Notes under the pieces: model-generated
What the model saw: the letters and a program-made list of their open reading frames with translations, nothing else
What the model was told of the DNA's origin: nothing
Database searches by the model: none
Made by a program: the position numbers and the translations under genes
Shown here: one piece after another, positions 34,803 through 46,956 of the stretch
How the letters are laid out: each line of letters starts with the position of its first letter
How positions within the stretch are numbered: the stretch's first letter is position 1
Source: Lindgomyces ingoldianus
Lineage: Eukaryota > Ascomycota > Dothideomycetes > Pleosporales > Lindgomycetaceae
Direction of reading: 5' to 3'
Assembly: GCF_010093535.1 (NCBI RefSeq)
Contig: NW_022985167.1
Span: forward strand, 157,415-221,414
DNA length: 64,000 nucleotides

Positions 34803-37800
34803 ACTGTAACAAGGTCCTCTAAGTTGTGGTGATGGTGTCGTTGGTGGAAGTAGCTTCTCAAGGTCGCAAATTGGTGACGCGATGCTCGGTGTTCGTCTTT
34901 CTGATGTTGGAGTGCTTCGGAGAGGTGCTTGAAGAAGAATCGATGGAATGGAAGGTCAGGAAGAGGTCTGACACACGGCTGCGAGCCCGACCAACACCTG
35001 TAGACGCCTTTTAGCTCCCGTTTCTCCCGATCCGCAAGTACGAAGGGTACAAGGCGGAGAAATCGAACGCAGAGGATATTGTCAAAGGAATCTTGCGACG
35101 CATTAGAGAGATCACATTTGATGACTGTTGAAGTCTTTTAATATCTGTAAGTAAGCCCAGTATCATGGAATTCATTCGAGGCCTATATACTCGCTGTAGA
35201 AGTATCCCAATCACGAGAGGTTCTAGCTGGGCAAGGCTTGTGATTAACACAGGCAGTCATAGATGCCCCGAATTCAGGTCCGCAAAAGTAGCATGGGCCG
35301 TGAGCACTTACGGGTTTGATTGTGAAAGCTTAAATCAAGCCAGCACAGTCTCTGCCATCGGCTTGCCGTCTCTGCGGTTGCTGTGGAGTTAGATTGGCAC
35401 CTCCAAAGGTACGACATGAAGGGTAGGGCAAAAAGGAAAGGTTTGTGGTAAGCCGAACTGGAGACTATAATATTCACGAAGGAAAAATAAGCTTACCATC
35501 CTTAGCAGACCCATCGAAACTATGAAAATCCACACCAACCGTAACAGGCTTATACGATAAGCCAAAATTGAACGCATTATATAGACAAGGCGAATAACAG
35601 ACAGATTAGAAGGTATATGAAAACAGGCAGGTGTGTCTACCTACTGCCCTACTTGGGCAGGTGGGCAAGATGGCACTAGAGTGGGCAGGCCGGAGAGGGT
35701 TGTTCAATTGATACTATTCACCAGCACGACCAACACTACGTAGAGAACAAGCATGGAATACGCTTGCTTCATGTTTTCTGCGGCAAGTTGCAGGCCAAAA
35801 GCACGACGGTGGTCCCATTCGCGGCCATTTTGTTATTTTAAGGTTAGGTCGCGCTCTGCGTCGTCACTTGATAGCGCGTTTTTCGAGGAGGTCCCAGGTT
35901 TCCCTACAACGCGTCAAACCTAATGGCGAACTTGCGCCAGTGAGACAACAGAACATGACCTAACCACATATAATAAAGTAACTTGAAAATCGTAGCCTCC
36001 CGAGTCCTCTTCGCCTTGGCGCCCGCCCGTCTTTATACTCAAGTGGGATCCCAGACGGCCTTCCCGCGGCCGCTAGGGCAGGCACAATCTCGCCGCTGGC
36101 TGGTGGATGACCTTGAGCCCTTCCAGAAAGGTCCAGGTTGGATTACGGTGAGAAGAGACCATAGGGCCGGGGCCGACAGCCTTCACAACCCCATCCCTTC
36201 ACTAGCACTATTTCCGGCTTCACTGTGAGTTTAGCCCAATCGTCCACAAACATCTAACTAAACCGCTAACTAGTTCTGCGCCTCCGCCCATGCTGGAGGG
36301 AGTTGCGGATGCTCGCCAGAATCTCTGTAGTAAGCTTTCCAGCCTGGATCGAGCGAGGAGTAGTCGCGGGCCCCCCTCTTTCTCTGCCTTGGCCACGGGC
36401 TTTTCCTCGACGTGTCAACGGCAGCAACAAGGATCCGGTCAGCTGTCTTTGCTTGCTCGCCCGTATCTCTACTGTCGGCGATTGATTCGAGTCGGTCTCC
36501 ATAGAGTATATGCCCCATGGTTTCGAGGCGGGGCACCTCGAGGCTCGACGTGTCTGGTAGCGAACTACACTCACACCATCTATCATTTTTCAAGCAACTT
36601 CAAGCAACTTAGCTCCCTCTAATTCTCAGTGTTGGTTGGCCGTCACTGAAATCCTCAATGACTGGTTGTTGGACGATAACGATGCTACCTCCGTGATAGG
36701 CATCTTCTGCAGCGGGAGCTGGGCGACGCAGATTCTTAGCCCAGTCGCTGATATTTTGAAGGTAAGACATCACCAGAAGCGCCGAAGGCTCCCGGAAAAC
36801 CCCCGGGAATACTTTGATTATTGACGGCGGGCCTTGAAAAGCCTCCCTTCTTCTCTCCATCGCCGCGGAGTTGCCAGGTATCTGAAGCGCCTCTTCAATG
36901 CTGACTTCAGGGCCTTTGCAGGGTTTGCGAGGATATCTTATCGGCAGTCACCAGTCTCATCCTGACATAACCCTCCGAAACTTATTGGACTAGCCTTGAG
37001 TCTGGCCAAGATTCCTTCGTCTGTTCAATGCCGCACCACAACAATAACCTGGATAATCGTACGGTACCCCAACGTCTACATTTGGCCATTCCAACGGCAG
37101 AGACAGCAAAAGCCATGGCAGGCGACGGGAATACCGTAGCTTCACTTCCAGACAGCTTACGGTACTTCGTTAGTGCAGAGCATCTCAGCGCCACGTCTTG
37201 CTTTCAAGGACTTTATTGTGCGCACGACTGAGAAGGTTAAACCATTTAATCGTCATGACAACGGGGTGTGTTCCTTTCCTCAAGGTTAGCAGCTTTCTTT
37301 CTTCCGAAATGCTAGGTGTTGGCGCGAAGGGGTGACGCCACTGCTCGCGACCATGATGTGACTGGTTCTCACAGTCATTGAAAGACAAAGCTGTTCATTC
37401 TCATGAGGCCTGACAATCTTTGGTCTCGCGAAACACCCTACTGCCGCTCGTTCGCAAGGGTACCCATTACCCACAACTAACTCTTGTCGGTAGTTTATTT
37501 GCATCACGCTCAGCGCAGGCGAATTCGTCTGCTGTGAGAACAAGAGCCCAGACATCTCCATATTTAGCACTGTGTACGTCTTAGATTCGGCAACCCTTCT
37601 TTTCTTTCCAATAAGTAGCCATACAGTACGTCAACTCCAACCCGAGACTCGAGCTCGAACTTGGACTCATGTTAACCATATAGTAGGTTGATAGGACGCC
37701 GAGAGTCTTCCCACTCCAATAAAACGAGTAGGTATGCGGCACCTTGGCTGGCCTCCCATACATGACACGTCATTCATGCCCTACGTCTCAACAAAGCCCA

Positions 37801-39807
37801 GGCAGCAAGTCTAAACGCCACTGGCAGCCATGACATTGCGGATGGCCTCCTGTCTTCCAATGTGAATATGCTGCTGCAGCATACAGATTGACCAAAAAAT
37901 TCCGCCCAAGCTGAAGCACATCTGCAGCCGCTGCCTCTAGACCACTTTTCTCGTCGGGAGCGCCAGTACAAAGCCTTGTTGTTATTGAATTGGCGCTTCA
38001 GATGCCAAGTCTTTTCAACATGGCCGCCGAATGACGACAGAACAACTACACAATGTCAGATGTAGGCTGAAGGGCTATCTATGTCTCCTTTCCTCGCAGC
38101 CTGGCCGAGTCCGTGGTACCGGTAGTAACTTCCTCGAAGCGGCCTCCCAATGCCGACACAAAGCGCGACGCAGCCAAAAACGAGCATTCCGTCTCGAAGC
38201 CATTCAGAGTACCCTGCCGTACTCTGAAATATATCGCCCTCCTATATCAGAGGGTACGGGAAGTCTGCCTGCCCTTTTCGCCAGTCTCAGCCTGTAGCTT
38301 GTGCATTGTTCAGTGCATGTTTGCTTTGCCATGGCTCCCCAGTCTGTGTCCAACAGCCTCTAGGGTAAGACCTTCGACGGGCTCTTGAACCTCCTTCTTT
38401 TAATAAGAGTTACGGAAAAGAAGGGCTTCCTTTTACTGGGAGACGTTCTTTCACCGCCAGCAAAAAGTTAAACCGGGGTAGTAATGCGAGTTTCAACTCC
38501 TTTTATGATGAAATCCATCACACGTCAATACCTTCAAACAGTACATCATCTGGATTTTGATGTCCGTTGGCAACCCGCTTCCCACCAACGCAGCTCCATA
38601 TGCCATTACTAAGGCATCGAGCACAAGAAGAGTCTCCAAGACACCTCTTAGATTTCCCTCACCGAAATCTGCTTCCTGTTTACCTCAAGAACGACAGCCG
38701 CCGCATCTCTCTTCACCGGCGCGCGGGTGGCTAAGATAGAGGTTCTAGTCACAGTCTGACTTTAGCATGAACCCATTCCACCCCAATTAGCAACAATATG
38801 GTCACATTACTCCTCGGCGAATTAAATCGATTATGATTAACGTCAATACATTTTTCAATAAGGACTGGGTCAAGCAATACCAAGAGCTTCCTTAGTGAAG
38901 AATAAGCGTTAAATGGTCCAAAAGAAGCTCGAGAAGGATAACGCGAAACCTGAAGCCGAAGAATTTCAAGACTGGACAGTGCGGTGTGAGGATGTCAATG
39001 AGACTTCCATTCTTGGCTGTTCCCGGACCTCCTACAAAGTCACGGCCCAAAAACGCGAATGTGGATTTCATTTAGCGAGAGGAGGAACTCATTCGTTGCA
39101 AGCTACACCTACAGGAGTGATCGGCTGAACTGGATCTACAGGAGATTGATGGAGGTAAAGACGCCATGGGTGACCATGATGCATTTGACAAGGACTGCCA
39201 ATGACCGACACGACTACCGTGACAGGGACAGACACCAGGGGTAACCACACTCGGACGACCAGAACCTGGCAAGAACAGTACAACATTGAGAGGGACTCAC
39301 GTGGCATCCATTTTTGTTAGGGTCCGTATGGCGGAAGGAGAGATGAGCTTACCACAAAGGTGGCGAAATAGTTGAGCCGCGATTGGGACTGTCTTCTGCA
39401 CCCGCTGTATGCCACCTCCTTTACATTTTGGACACACATCATGGTGGCGTTGGCTGAACAGCAGTCACCAGATACGCCTCCAAATCACCACAGAAGCACT
39501 TTTATATTATGCAGAACTCCTTCCGCGGTTGGATTCGAAATCGAATTCTAGATTTAGTCACGTTGCGAGGATATCGACGATGCAAGAGTACCATCGGGTG
39601 CGGAAGGTCGCTGCCATGTGCCTCCGGAAGGAGAACACGTTCCCGGGTGATTTTACTTCCACCGCAAGGTGGAGGCACAGATTGAGCCATCGCGATTTCC
39701 GAGGAAGAGAAGGATGGCGGGACTAGAAAGAGTTGAAGAGAAGGTAGAGAGAGAATGAAAGGGTGTGATGTTTGAGGGAGATGAGGAGCTCGTTGCTGGG
39801 GTAGTGT

Positions 39808-40018
39808 ACAACAAATAGACTGGCAGTACCCCATTCTACAGTGGCGCGGGATAGAAGAAGAGCCGTCTGGCTTTGTCGACTTGGTTGTGGTCGAGGACGA
39901 TGAGCCAACCGATTCTCTGGCTGACAGCCCGTCCCTGCGACCCAAGCACAACAAACAGACTGGCTGGCCTATTTGCAGGGGTGTGGGATAGAAGTAGAGG
40001 ATTTCAGGCTTGGTCGAC
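39808..40018 (+). repeat. Diverged direct repeat, 140-bp offset
   Basis: Copies at 39808-39880 and 39948-40018 both start ACAACAAA(T/C)AGACTGGC, share a GGGATAGAAG block and end GGTCGAC or TGTCGAC. They are an old tandem duplication of about 70 bp or a 140-bp unit. No ORF spans both. Confidence 0.5.
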
Positions 40019-41410
40019 GAAGAAATTAGGCGAGGATTTGTAACTCGTTCGGGTGACGGCTAAGTAGAGAGCAGCCGGCACTGCGTCTGCCACAAACTAC
40101 TAGCGCTGGGAAACTCTGATATTTCTGGCTGGAGGTTCAGTGACACTATAAGAAGATAGGACCTCTCCGATCTCCCCGATGGAACCCTGGAAGGTCATGA
40201 CAGAGCCTTACTTCTGCGAGCTATACTGGGTTAGCATGTGGCTTGACGCGTTGGAAGCGGGCAACTTCACCATGGTTGGTATGGAGTGACCTTTCCCCGA
40301 GCTCGGCAATGCAGCCGAACTCCAGTGACCTCGAGACAGGAGCTGTGGTTGATACTCACTCTTCACTTGCAATCCTCTGGGGATTTGCCTGTAGTGCTGC
40401 CGGGCTTAGTGAACGTCTCATCGTGGAGCCTTACATTTAATTAACAAATATTGGGGAACCGTGATCCGCGCCGGAGAATAAGGACTCAGATATGATATCC
40501 TCTGATCCTACGATTAGTACGGAAACAACGGTCTCACCGAACTCCCCTACTACTGGAGCGCAACGAACCCAGAATGGGAAGACGACAACACACTTTGCAA
40601 GTAGTTTATCACCGACCTTCTTTAGTCGATGTGCGGATCTTTCCAGGTTAGTAGGTCAGGGCTATTCATGTAGCGCTCAGGGGACAACAAGAAGAGCAAT
40701 GCCCACAAGAAGCGAGAACAAGAGCCTCGGAAAGCAGAAGCCCAGGGACACGACCCTAGTATGGCTTCAACGCTTACTTGAGAGAAAGAAAATAGAAAGA
40801 CCCAAGGACCAGCAGGGCATTGAAGTACCCGTGAAGCCAAAAAATTAAGAAATGGCTTGCGCATGGATCCAACGTGGTAGATATCAACGTTGTGCAATAA
40901 CCGGCCGATGGCTTTCTTGAGGATTGTGTCCTTGATAACCTCAGAAAATCAATGCTCGACTAAAGCAGGGCCAATACTGGACCGCTCGCTTTTGCCAGAC
41001 TGCAACAGCAGTCCCACGTGTCACAACCGTGTGACCAACATGGATAGTGTCTTTGTTGGCGACGCAGTATGCGACACGTCATGAAGGAGTGCCTGGATAA
41101 GACGTGGATCCTAAAGCACAACTAGGAAGGTTGGCTGATGGCGGGATATGACACCGGCCTCAACCCTAGGATGGTGGGTAGCCATTAAAAGCATCATCAC
41201 GAGGAATGGCTTTTTCTCCTAAACTCAACATGACCCCTCATTGTGGCATCTGGTACTGACAAAGGTGATCTGGGAGGCCACAGTTTAATTACACGTAGGG
41301 CCCAACTTCTCGACTTCTTGACCTCTCAAACTTTTATGGAAAAGTTGGAGCCATCAGTAAAGTTTCGTGGCCGCCGCACCACAAGATTGACGTAGAGCCT
41401 AGTCTTCTGC

Positions 41411-41893
41411 GTGTTTGCTTTGGCACCTTCAAATGCTATCCTTGCGCTCTGTTGGTGGTGCCTAATTTTAGTGCTTCTTCGGACGGCCTTGGGCTCTTTC
41501 ATTGCCGCTTTCATAAATTGGGGAAACATAGTCACAGAATCTGGAGGAAGTCCGATACTCTCCGTGACGGTAGTTCATCGCGCGTTAGGGCCGCTGGGGC
41601 GCGACGGCTGCCTGTCCAGGGTTTCGATGAAGGTGGATCTAGCTCGTCCTTTCGTTTCCGACACAAATACAGCAGGGCAGAGCAGCGAAGACACAAGGCA
41701 GAAGATGCGGCGCATCAACTTTACCCCTCAAGGAAGGCGACAAGCGCGACGATGCTCCAGGTGAAGACGCTCCCCTTCTCCCCGACGAGGCTCTGCCAGA
41801 AGCCGACGGGTGGGATACCTCGAGCAGCTGCCAGTACAGAAAGAACCCTAAATTGATGCTAACTAGCCAACCAGCGGTCGAAGATCCTGACTA
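41411..41893 (+). pseudogene. Possible coding remnant in shifting frames
   Basis: One frame opens with a hydrophobic stretch (ALCWWCLILVLLRTALGSF) and runs to about 41764. Another frame then shows an acidic, coding-like stretch (APGEDAPLLPDEALPEADG) ending at 41893. I could not join them with a convincing intron. It could be a decayed gene or chance. Confidence 0.15.
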
Positions 41894-44725
41894 AGATAGT
41901 ATGCCGAGAGAAAGGACACCCGAAGAGGAGGAGAAGGAGTCGAGAGTTCGTGATTATTACTAGAGATGAAAATGGAGCAAGAACTCGCACCCCTCCGTTG
42001 GATATCTCGAGCCGAGCCGAGCGAAGCAAAGAAGAGAGAAGAGAGAGATAGAGGAACGATAACGCTAATGCTAAGACGCTCGATTCTGCCATCGGAGCGC
42101 CCCTCCGACGCACCTATCTTACGATTGTCCCTCATGACTCTCTCTCATCTCGGTGTTCTATCTTTCTGCACTGGGTGGTACAATAAACGTGGCAATCTCG
42201 TCAGACAACTGTCCAATTATGGCGGGTCGAATGACTTAAAGAATTGTACGACACCGCGATGGGTGGGATCTTTGGCTATAATTGGTCGATTGGAACCGGC
42301 ATTGAGAGCTCGAGGAGTTGGTGCCTTGAGTGGGAGATATTAGTGAAGATGGTATTGATGGATGTCGACAGACCGAGAACTAAAATTTCATGGGAGTGGG
42401 AAGGAATGGAGAGTAAAAGATCTAGGATTTCATTATCTTTTCCTTCATATTCCTTTCTTTTCATTTCTTAGGGAATGATGGGATTGGTGGATGAATTGAC
42501 TGGGCCTTATCGACATAACCATGGAGCGGGCAAGATTTCCAGAGGCGGTGATGAGAGTCGAGGTCTCCTCGTCCGAATACACGCTCAAATCCATGGAACA
42601 GAACGGTGCCAAGATCAGTCGACTTCTTAATTCATGAACGAGAAATATATGTACCAATACCAGATCCGCAGTCGACAGCCAGCGAGCAAGCTCTGCTGAA
42701 AGATTCCTTCTTGTCAACAAGATCATCGATGTCAAGTCGTGCGATCGATTCATCAGGTAAGTGTCCAAGCCTAACGGCAATCTATTTGGAACTGATTTGT
42801 CCATGGTCCTGGAATGGTCGGAGCCTTCCTTCATCTAAGTCGCCTTATGTCTGCTTACTGACTGTTCTCACTCAACTCAACACGACTAATTCAAAACTCA
42901 AGGATTTCTTTCGTTCCCCTCCCTTAGCTGCAACCGATCGAAAATCTAAAGCAAATAGGCTATGGGTTGTGTGTGGAATGACTGACTTGCTCTCAGAAAA
43001 GCAGATCAACATCAGAATGGCGGTAACCGTCAGCACTCACTTCATCCCCTCGTCGGATTCTGACGCCATTCATGCATGCAGGAAGAAAGAAGCGGGGAAA
43101 CGAACAAACCGGTGATCGCATCGACGAAGGGCCGATGGAGAAAGGATATGTTGAGCTCGAGATACAAGCAGATGCAATATGGAGGCCGAAAAGATAGGCA
43201 TTGACTTGGAAAGCGAGAGCAGCGAAATGAGAGATGAGACACGATTGAACTTTGGAGCAAATAACGAAAGCATGCAGAACACAACGCAGCGCAGCGAAAG
43301 CCCATCGGCAGGCTTTTTGAAACGAAGGCTTCAGACTCATCACGTGAATGCTTTGCGAGAAGTTGGCTCGGAAAGTTTAGGGAACGGCCGGAAAATTGAC
43401 AACACTTGATACTAAGTAGGCCGCAATATTGGAGATAACGCATAGGGTACCATGCAATACGATGCGTTGGGATGCGGGAAGCGGCCCACCTTTGAGAAAA
43501 CGACAAGAGCACCGCGAATAGCAACAGCGAAAACTAAGAGATCAGACTCCTGAAACTGAAAGAAGGCACACAGTAGCGAGAATAACCAACTTTGGCAATG
43601 CCGACGACAGAAGCGAAGCGCGCATTGTTTGGATGGATGGATTGAGGGAGGAAAAAGAAGATGGCAGTGAACTAATATTGCGGAAGCGAGCAAGGGCACA
43701 CGCATAGGCAGATGGAGAGAAAAAGACATCTCAAAAAGTCTGGAAATGATGAGAATTGCAAAAATTTGACGTTAAAACAGGCAAGGGATGGGACTTCGCG
43801 CGAAAGAAGCAGGTAGTTAGTCAGCATTTCAGGGGGTGCGAGGAATGTTGAAGCGACGGCGAAGAGCGACTAACTAAGATGAGATGAACGAACCCGAAGG
43901 AAGAACGAGGTCGATGCATGAATAGAAGGGTGCCTTGATTGGGTATTAGGCTTCGAGGGAAATTTTCGACGACAATGCACAGAGTGCCACAACGGGTGGT
44001 GTAGCACTGCAGCTCACAAACTGTAGAGTCCTCAAACAACGACCCTCGGGATTCCGAACGAAGGCTCCACCACGATGGACACTCTTCAAAGATGCTTTGT
44101 TTAAGAACCAATGGAAAGCTTGTGTACAGTTTCGTTAGGCCAGACAGGGTCTGAGCAGAAGCAGCTCGGGCGTCGAGACGAAGCGAGGTGTGACTTTAGT
44201 GGGGAGGTTCCCCACGATGGTGTTTCAAAAATCTGACAGAAAGAAGTATGGATGACAGGTGTGTAGACGTAATGGTTCCAGAGTTGGGAAGAATGTTGGA
44301 AGCACGTGAAAAGACATGTGATGGATTGATTACGCGGAAAGCTGAGGAAGATTACGCGTTCGGGATTTGGAAGAGAAGGAGGTTTGAAGAGGAGGTTGGA
44401 GCAAAGGGACAAGAGGGGTAGAAATTGAGGGGAGAGAGGGCTAACGAAGACGGCGTCATGTGTTGTGGTGCAGTGCAATGTTTGTGGAACGTTGGCTGGA
44501 TGAAGGGGAATCGTGGGGAGCCAGCCAGTAACGCCGGAAACGGCAGCATGCGAACAGTCGGCACTCGACAACCTGACAGCGCATCGGAGAGAGCGAATTC
44601 GACGAAAGGAAAAAAGAGATCACACTTGAAACCTTTTAAGACACGTTAGCCGAAAGAAGCAAAGCAGGAAGCGAATGTACCTGAGCTGCGAAGACGGCGT
44701 CCGCGTTCTTATTTCCTGCTAGAAT

Positions 44726-45208
44726 GGATGCCGACAACCCTTCGCGAGCCTTGTGATTTCTTCAGAGCCTCGTTGGCCAATTGCTCGCGTATCTTAGTGT
44801 GTGGCTTGAAGGCGAGATTATCGAAGTTGTCGTCTTTGGTCGCTTGCGAAGAGCTGTGTGTTTTTCCCAGCCCCAGCAACGAGGTTGCTGAGGCGAGCCT
44901 CTGACGCCACTCGAAGCTGCAGCCTCCAGGAGTTTCTCGACGTCTGTGGCGGGTAAGAGGGTCTGTGCTGAATCGTGCCGGGTACGTTGGCGGCCACTGG
45001 TTGTTTGGGTGGAGGCGATTGCGATCTATGGCTCGGCTGCTCGAGGGCGGCCTGACGATGTCGTGGTGACTGCATGAAGAGCGGGTGGTAGTCTCCGGAA
45101 AAACTTTCGTTCGTATGCTCCAGTCTCGCGGCATGCCGCCGATTGTGTGGGTTGCGGATTGCTAGTGAAATATTGATCGAAAGAAGCCGGGGCGGCTCTG
45201 GTCCGCAT
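44726..45208 (-). pseudogene. Coding-like remnant with frame change
   Basis: An ATG at 45208 opens TRAAPASFDQYFTSNPQPT. In another frame QSPPPKQPVAANVPGTIQHR follows, and a third carries FEWRQRLASATSLLGLGKTH and KPHTKIREQLANEALKK to a stop near 44709-44726. Composition looks coding in each part, but no intron joins them, so a frameshifted pseudogene or a sequence error is likely. No family is recognised. Confidence 0.25.
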
Positions 45209-46696
45209 CGGTGGCTGGTGTCGTTACCGAAATGCTGCCAGCTTGAGCGATTCCCCTGGAGCGGACGCTCACGGGAGCAGCCTGTCTGGATGCGGGTTCG
45301 GTGTGCCCCTACCAGGCCCGTTCTGCATTAACGACCCTAGTTACGGTTCATTGCGGGCGTTAGGTCAGTTTCTAGCCAGTCAAGCACGCACGATGGCCGC
45401 GATGTTAGGGAGACACAGAGCCGCTAAACCCCGAGAGGATGCAAGGCTGGGGCCCGCTGTTAAGGAGATGGTCGTCCACGCCGTCTTCATGTCGGCCCTT
45501 CTCCGAGCTCCCTCATCTGTCTTAATCACACCTGCCAGCAGAGGATGTGAACATGCGGTGTGTGGGAGGCGCAGGCGGAGTCGTGCTCGTGGTGCTGTGA
45601 GCTCACGCGTTGCCGTCTCGTTGTGGGCGCCGTGTTGCGCTGAGAGAGAACAAAGCCTCGATCAGCAACTTCTTGTTAGCGGGCAGCAGGCCTCGATGAG
45701 AGAGGTTGGAAAGGCCTATGTTTAGGAGTCCCCGGACGGCATGGCTCAGCAGGGTGGCGTTTCCGGCGATGCTCCCACCACATTGGCCCTTCAGAGGGTA
45801 ACTTTTCTTTAACTCAGCCAAGCCGTTTTTGCAGCAGTGAGCTGGCGCTGGAGCTAGATCTACGGTGCGCCGAATGCATGCGTCAAGAGGCACCGTCAGA
45901 TCCTTTTTGCAGCCTCCTATATTATCATCTTATTGCTGCTGCTCGTGGCGAAAAGCAACGCCCGCCGAGCACGTCCAGACTTCAAGGCTGGTGCAATTCC
46001 AGAATACACACGACATCACAGGCTGCGACCACTCCCTATCAAGCGACGGGCCGAGGGCCATACAAAGGCGTGATATTATTACTTCATTGGTAGATCTTTG
46101 CACGCGGGTGTTGGCGAGCTCACAGCGAACATCATCGGACGGCAAACTCCTTAATCCCATTCCGCGAGAACATCAACTTTTTGCCCGTGCTCCACAACTT
46201 CCTCCCTCTCCACGCCTCATCCTCTGGCAGCACTCTAGCCATCCTCGCGAACCCCTCTTCGCCGCCCGCGCTCGAGTCTCTCGTTAGTACCACGGTCGCT
46301 GGGCTTGTGCTGCATCGCTGCGTGCCTCTTGTGTCTGGTAAGTCGCTGCCCTGAACCCCCCCCTACGGACGCGGCAACCCGCCGCGCCGGAGAAAATCTG
46401 GACACATAGTCCCAAGGGCCGTCGTCGAGGCGGGATGCCGTGGGCCGGCAGAGCTTCTCAGGGGCTGCAATTGTCTCTCTGAAGCTGCTGTCGCTGTTGT
46501 GAGAGCCCTGGGCGCGTCAAGCACACCGCCAGACGAACAGATAGGTCTGACGTCTGTCTACCCTCCGTGGCTTGAACAGCAACGACCCCCAGTGCTCCAA
46601 CGCTCCGCCTCACCACACCCACACTCTCCCTCTTCCCCGCTCTCTTCCTCCACGCTTCCAGTTCCTCCCGCTACGTCGGCCAGGGCTGCCCGCGAC

Positions 46697-46723
46697 ATGT
46701 ACATTCGAGCCGCTGCTAATTGA
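46697..46723 (+). promoter_or_regulatory. uORF (eight codons) in leader of the Q/M-rich gene
   Basis: ATG followed by seven sense codons and TGA lies 234 bases before the main ATG, in a very C/T-rich tract (46580-46960) that looks like a fungal 5' leader. Whether the transcript starts upstream of it is unknown. Confidence 0.35.
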
Positions 46724-46861
46724 CCCCACTGGCAGACGCCTCCCCGAACGGCCCTCCTTCCTCACCCTTCCTCATTGACCGCGACCAAAGCCAGACGCGC
46801 AGCCACCTTCACCCTGACACTCGTTTTGTCAACAATCCCCACCACCCCTCCACCTCAACGC

Positions 46862-46873
46862 ATGAACTACTAG
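46862..46873 (+). promoter_or_regulatory. Minimal uORF (Met-Asn-Tyr-stop)
   Basis: ATG AAC TAC TAG, ending 83 bases before the main ATG at 46957, in the same C/T-rich leader. Initiation here would be followed by reinitiation at the main start. Confidence 0.4.
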
Positions 46874-46956
46874 TCTCCTTTCCGTAGCTCGACCCCGGCC
46901 CTGCCCGAGGGCCCTCCGACAACCTCTCCAGTCTTGCATTCACCCTTCCCGCCATC

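Larger units (their letters stand above)
33570..46696. other. 13-kb gene-poor tract
   Basis: No ORF here carries a domain I know. It holds many short ORFs in overlapping frames, diverged local duplications (34335-34802 and 39808-40018), a purine-rich plus strand from about 43080 to 44660 and a frameshifted coding-like remnant (44726-45208). Possible small ORFs with real ATG starts include 38913-39128 and 40492-40848, but nothing supports expression. It may be an ageing repeat or accessory island, or hold unrecognised lineage-specific genes or long untranslated RNA. Confidence 0.45.

Noticed and set aside
35983..36622. Possible two-exon gene around 36 kb
   Set aside because: A donor/acceptor pair (36225-36273) exists but the joined peptide has no recognisable content and both strands are open equally.
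42606..43115. 169-codon plus-strand ORF
   Set aside because: It opens with GTG, not ATG, has no domain, and an opposing frame of similar length overlaps it.
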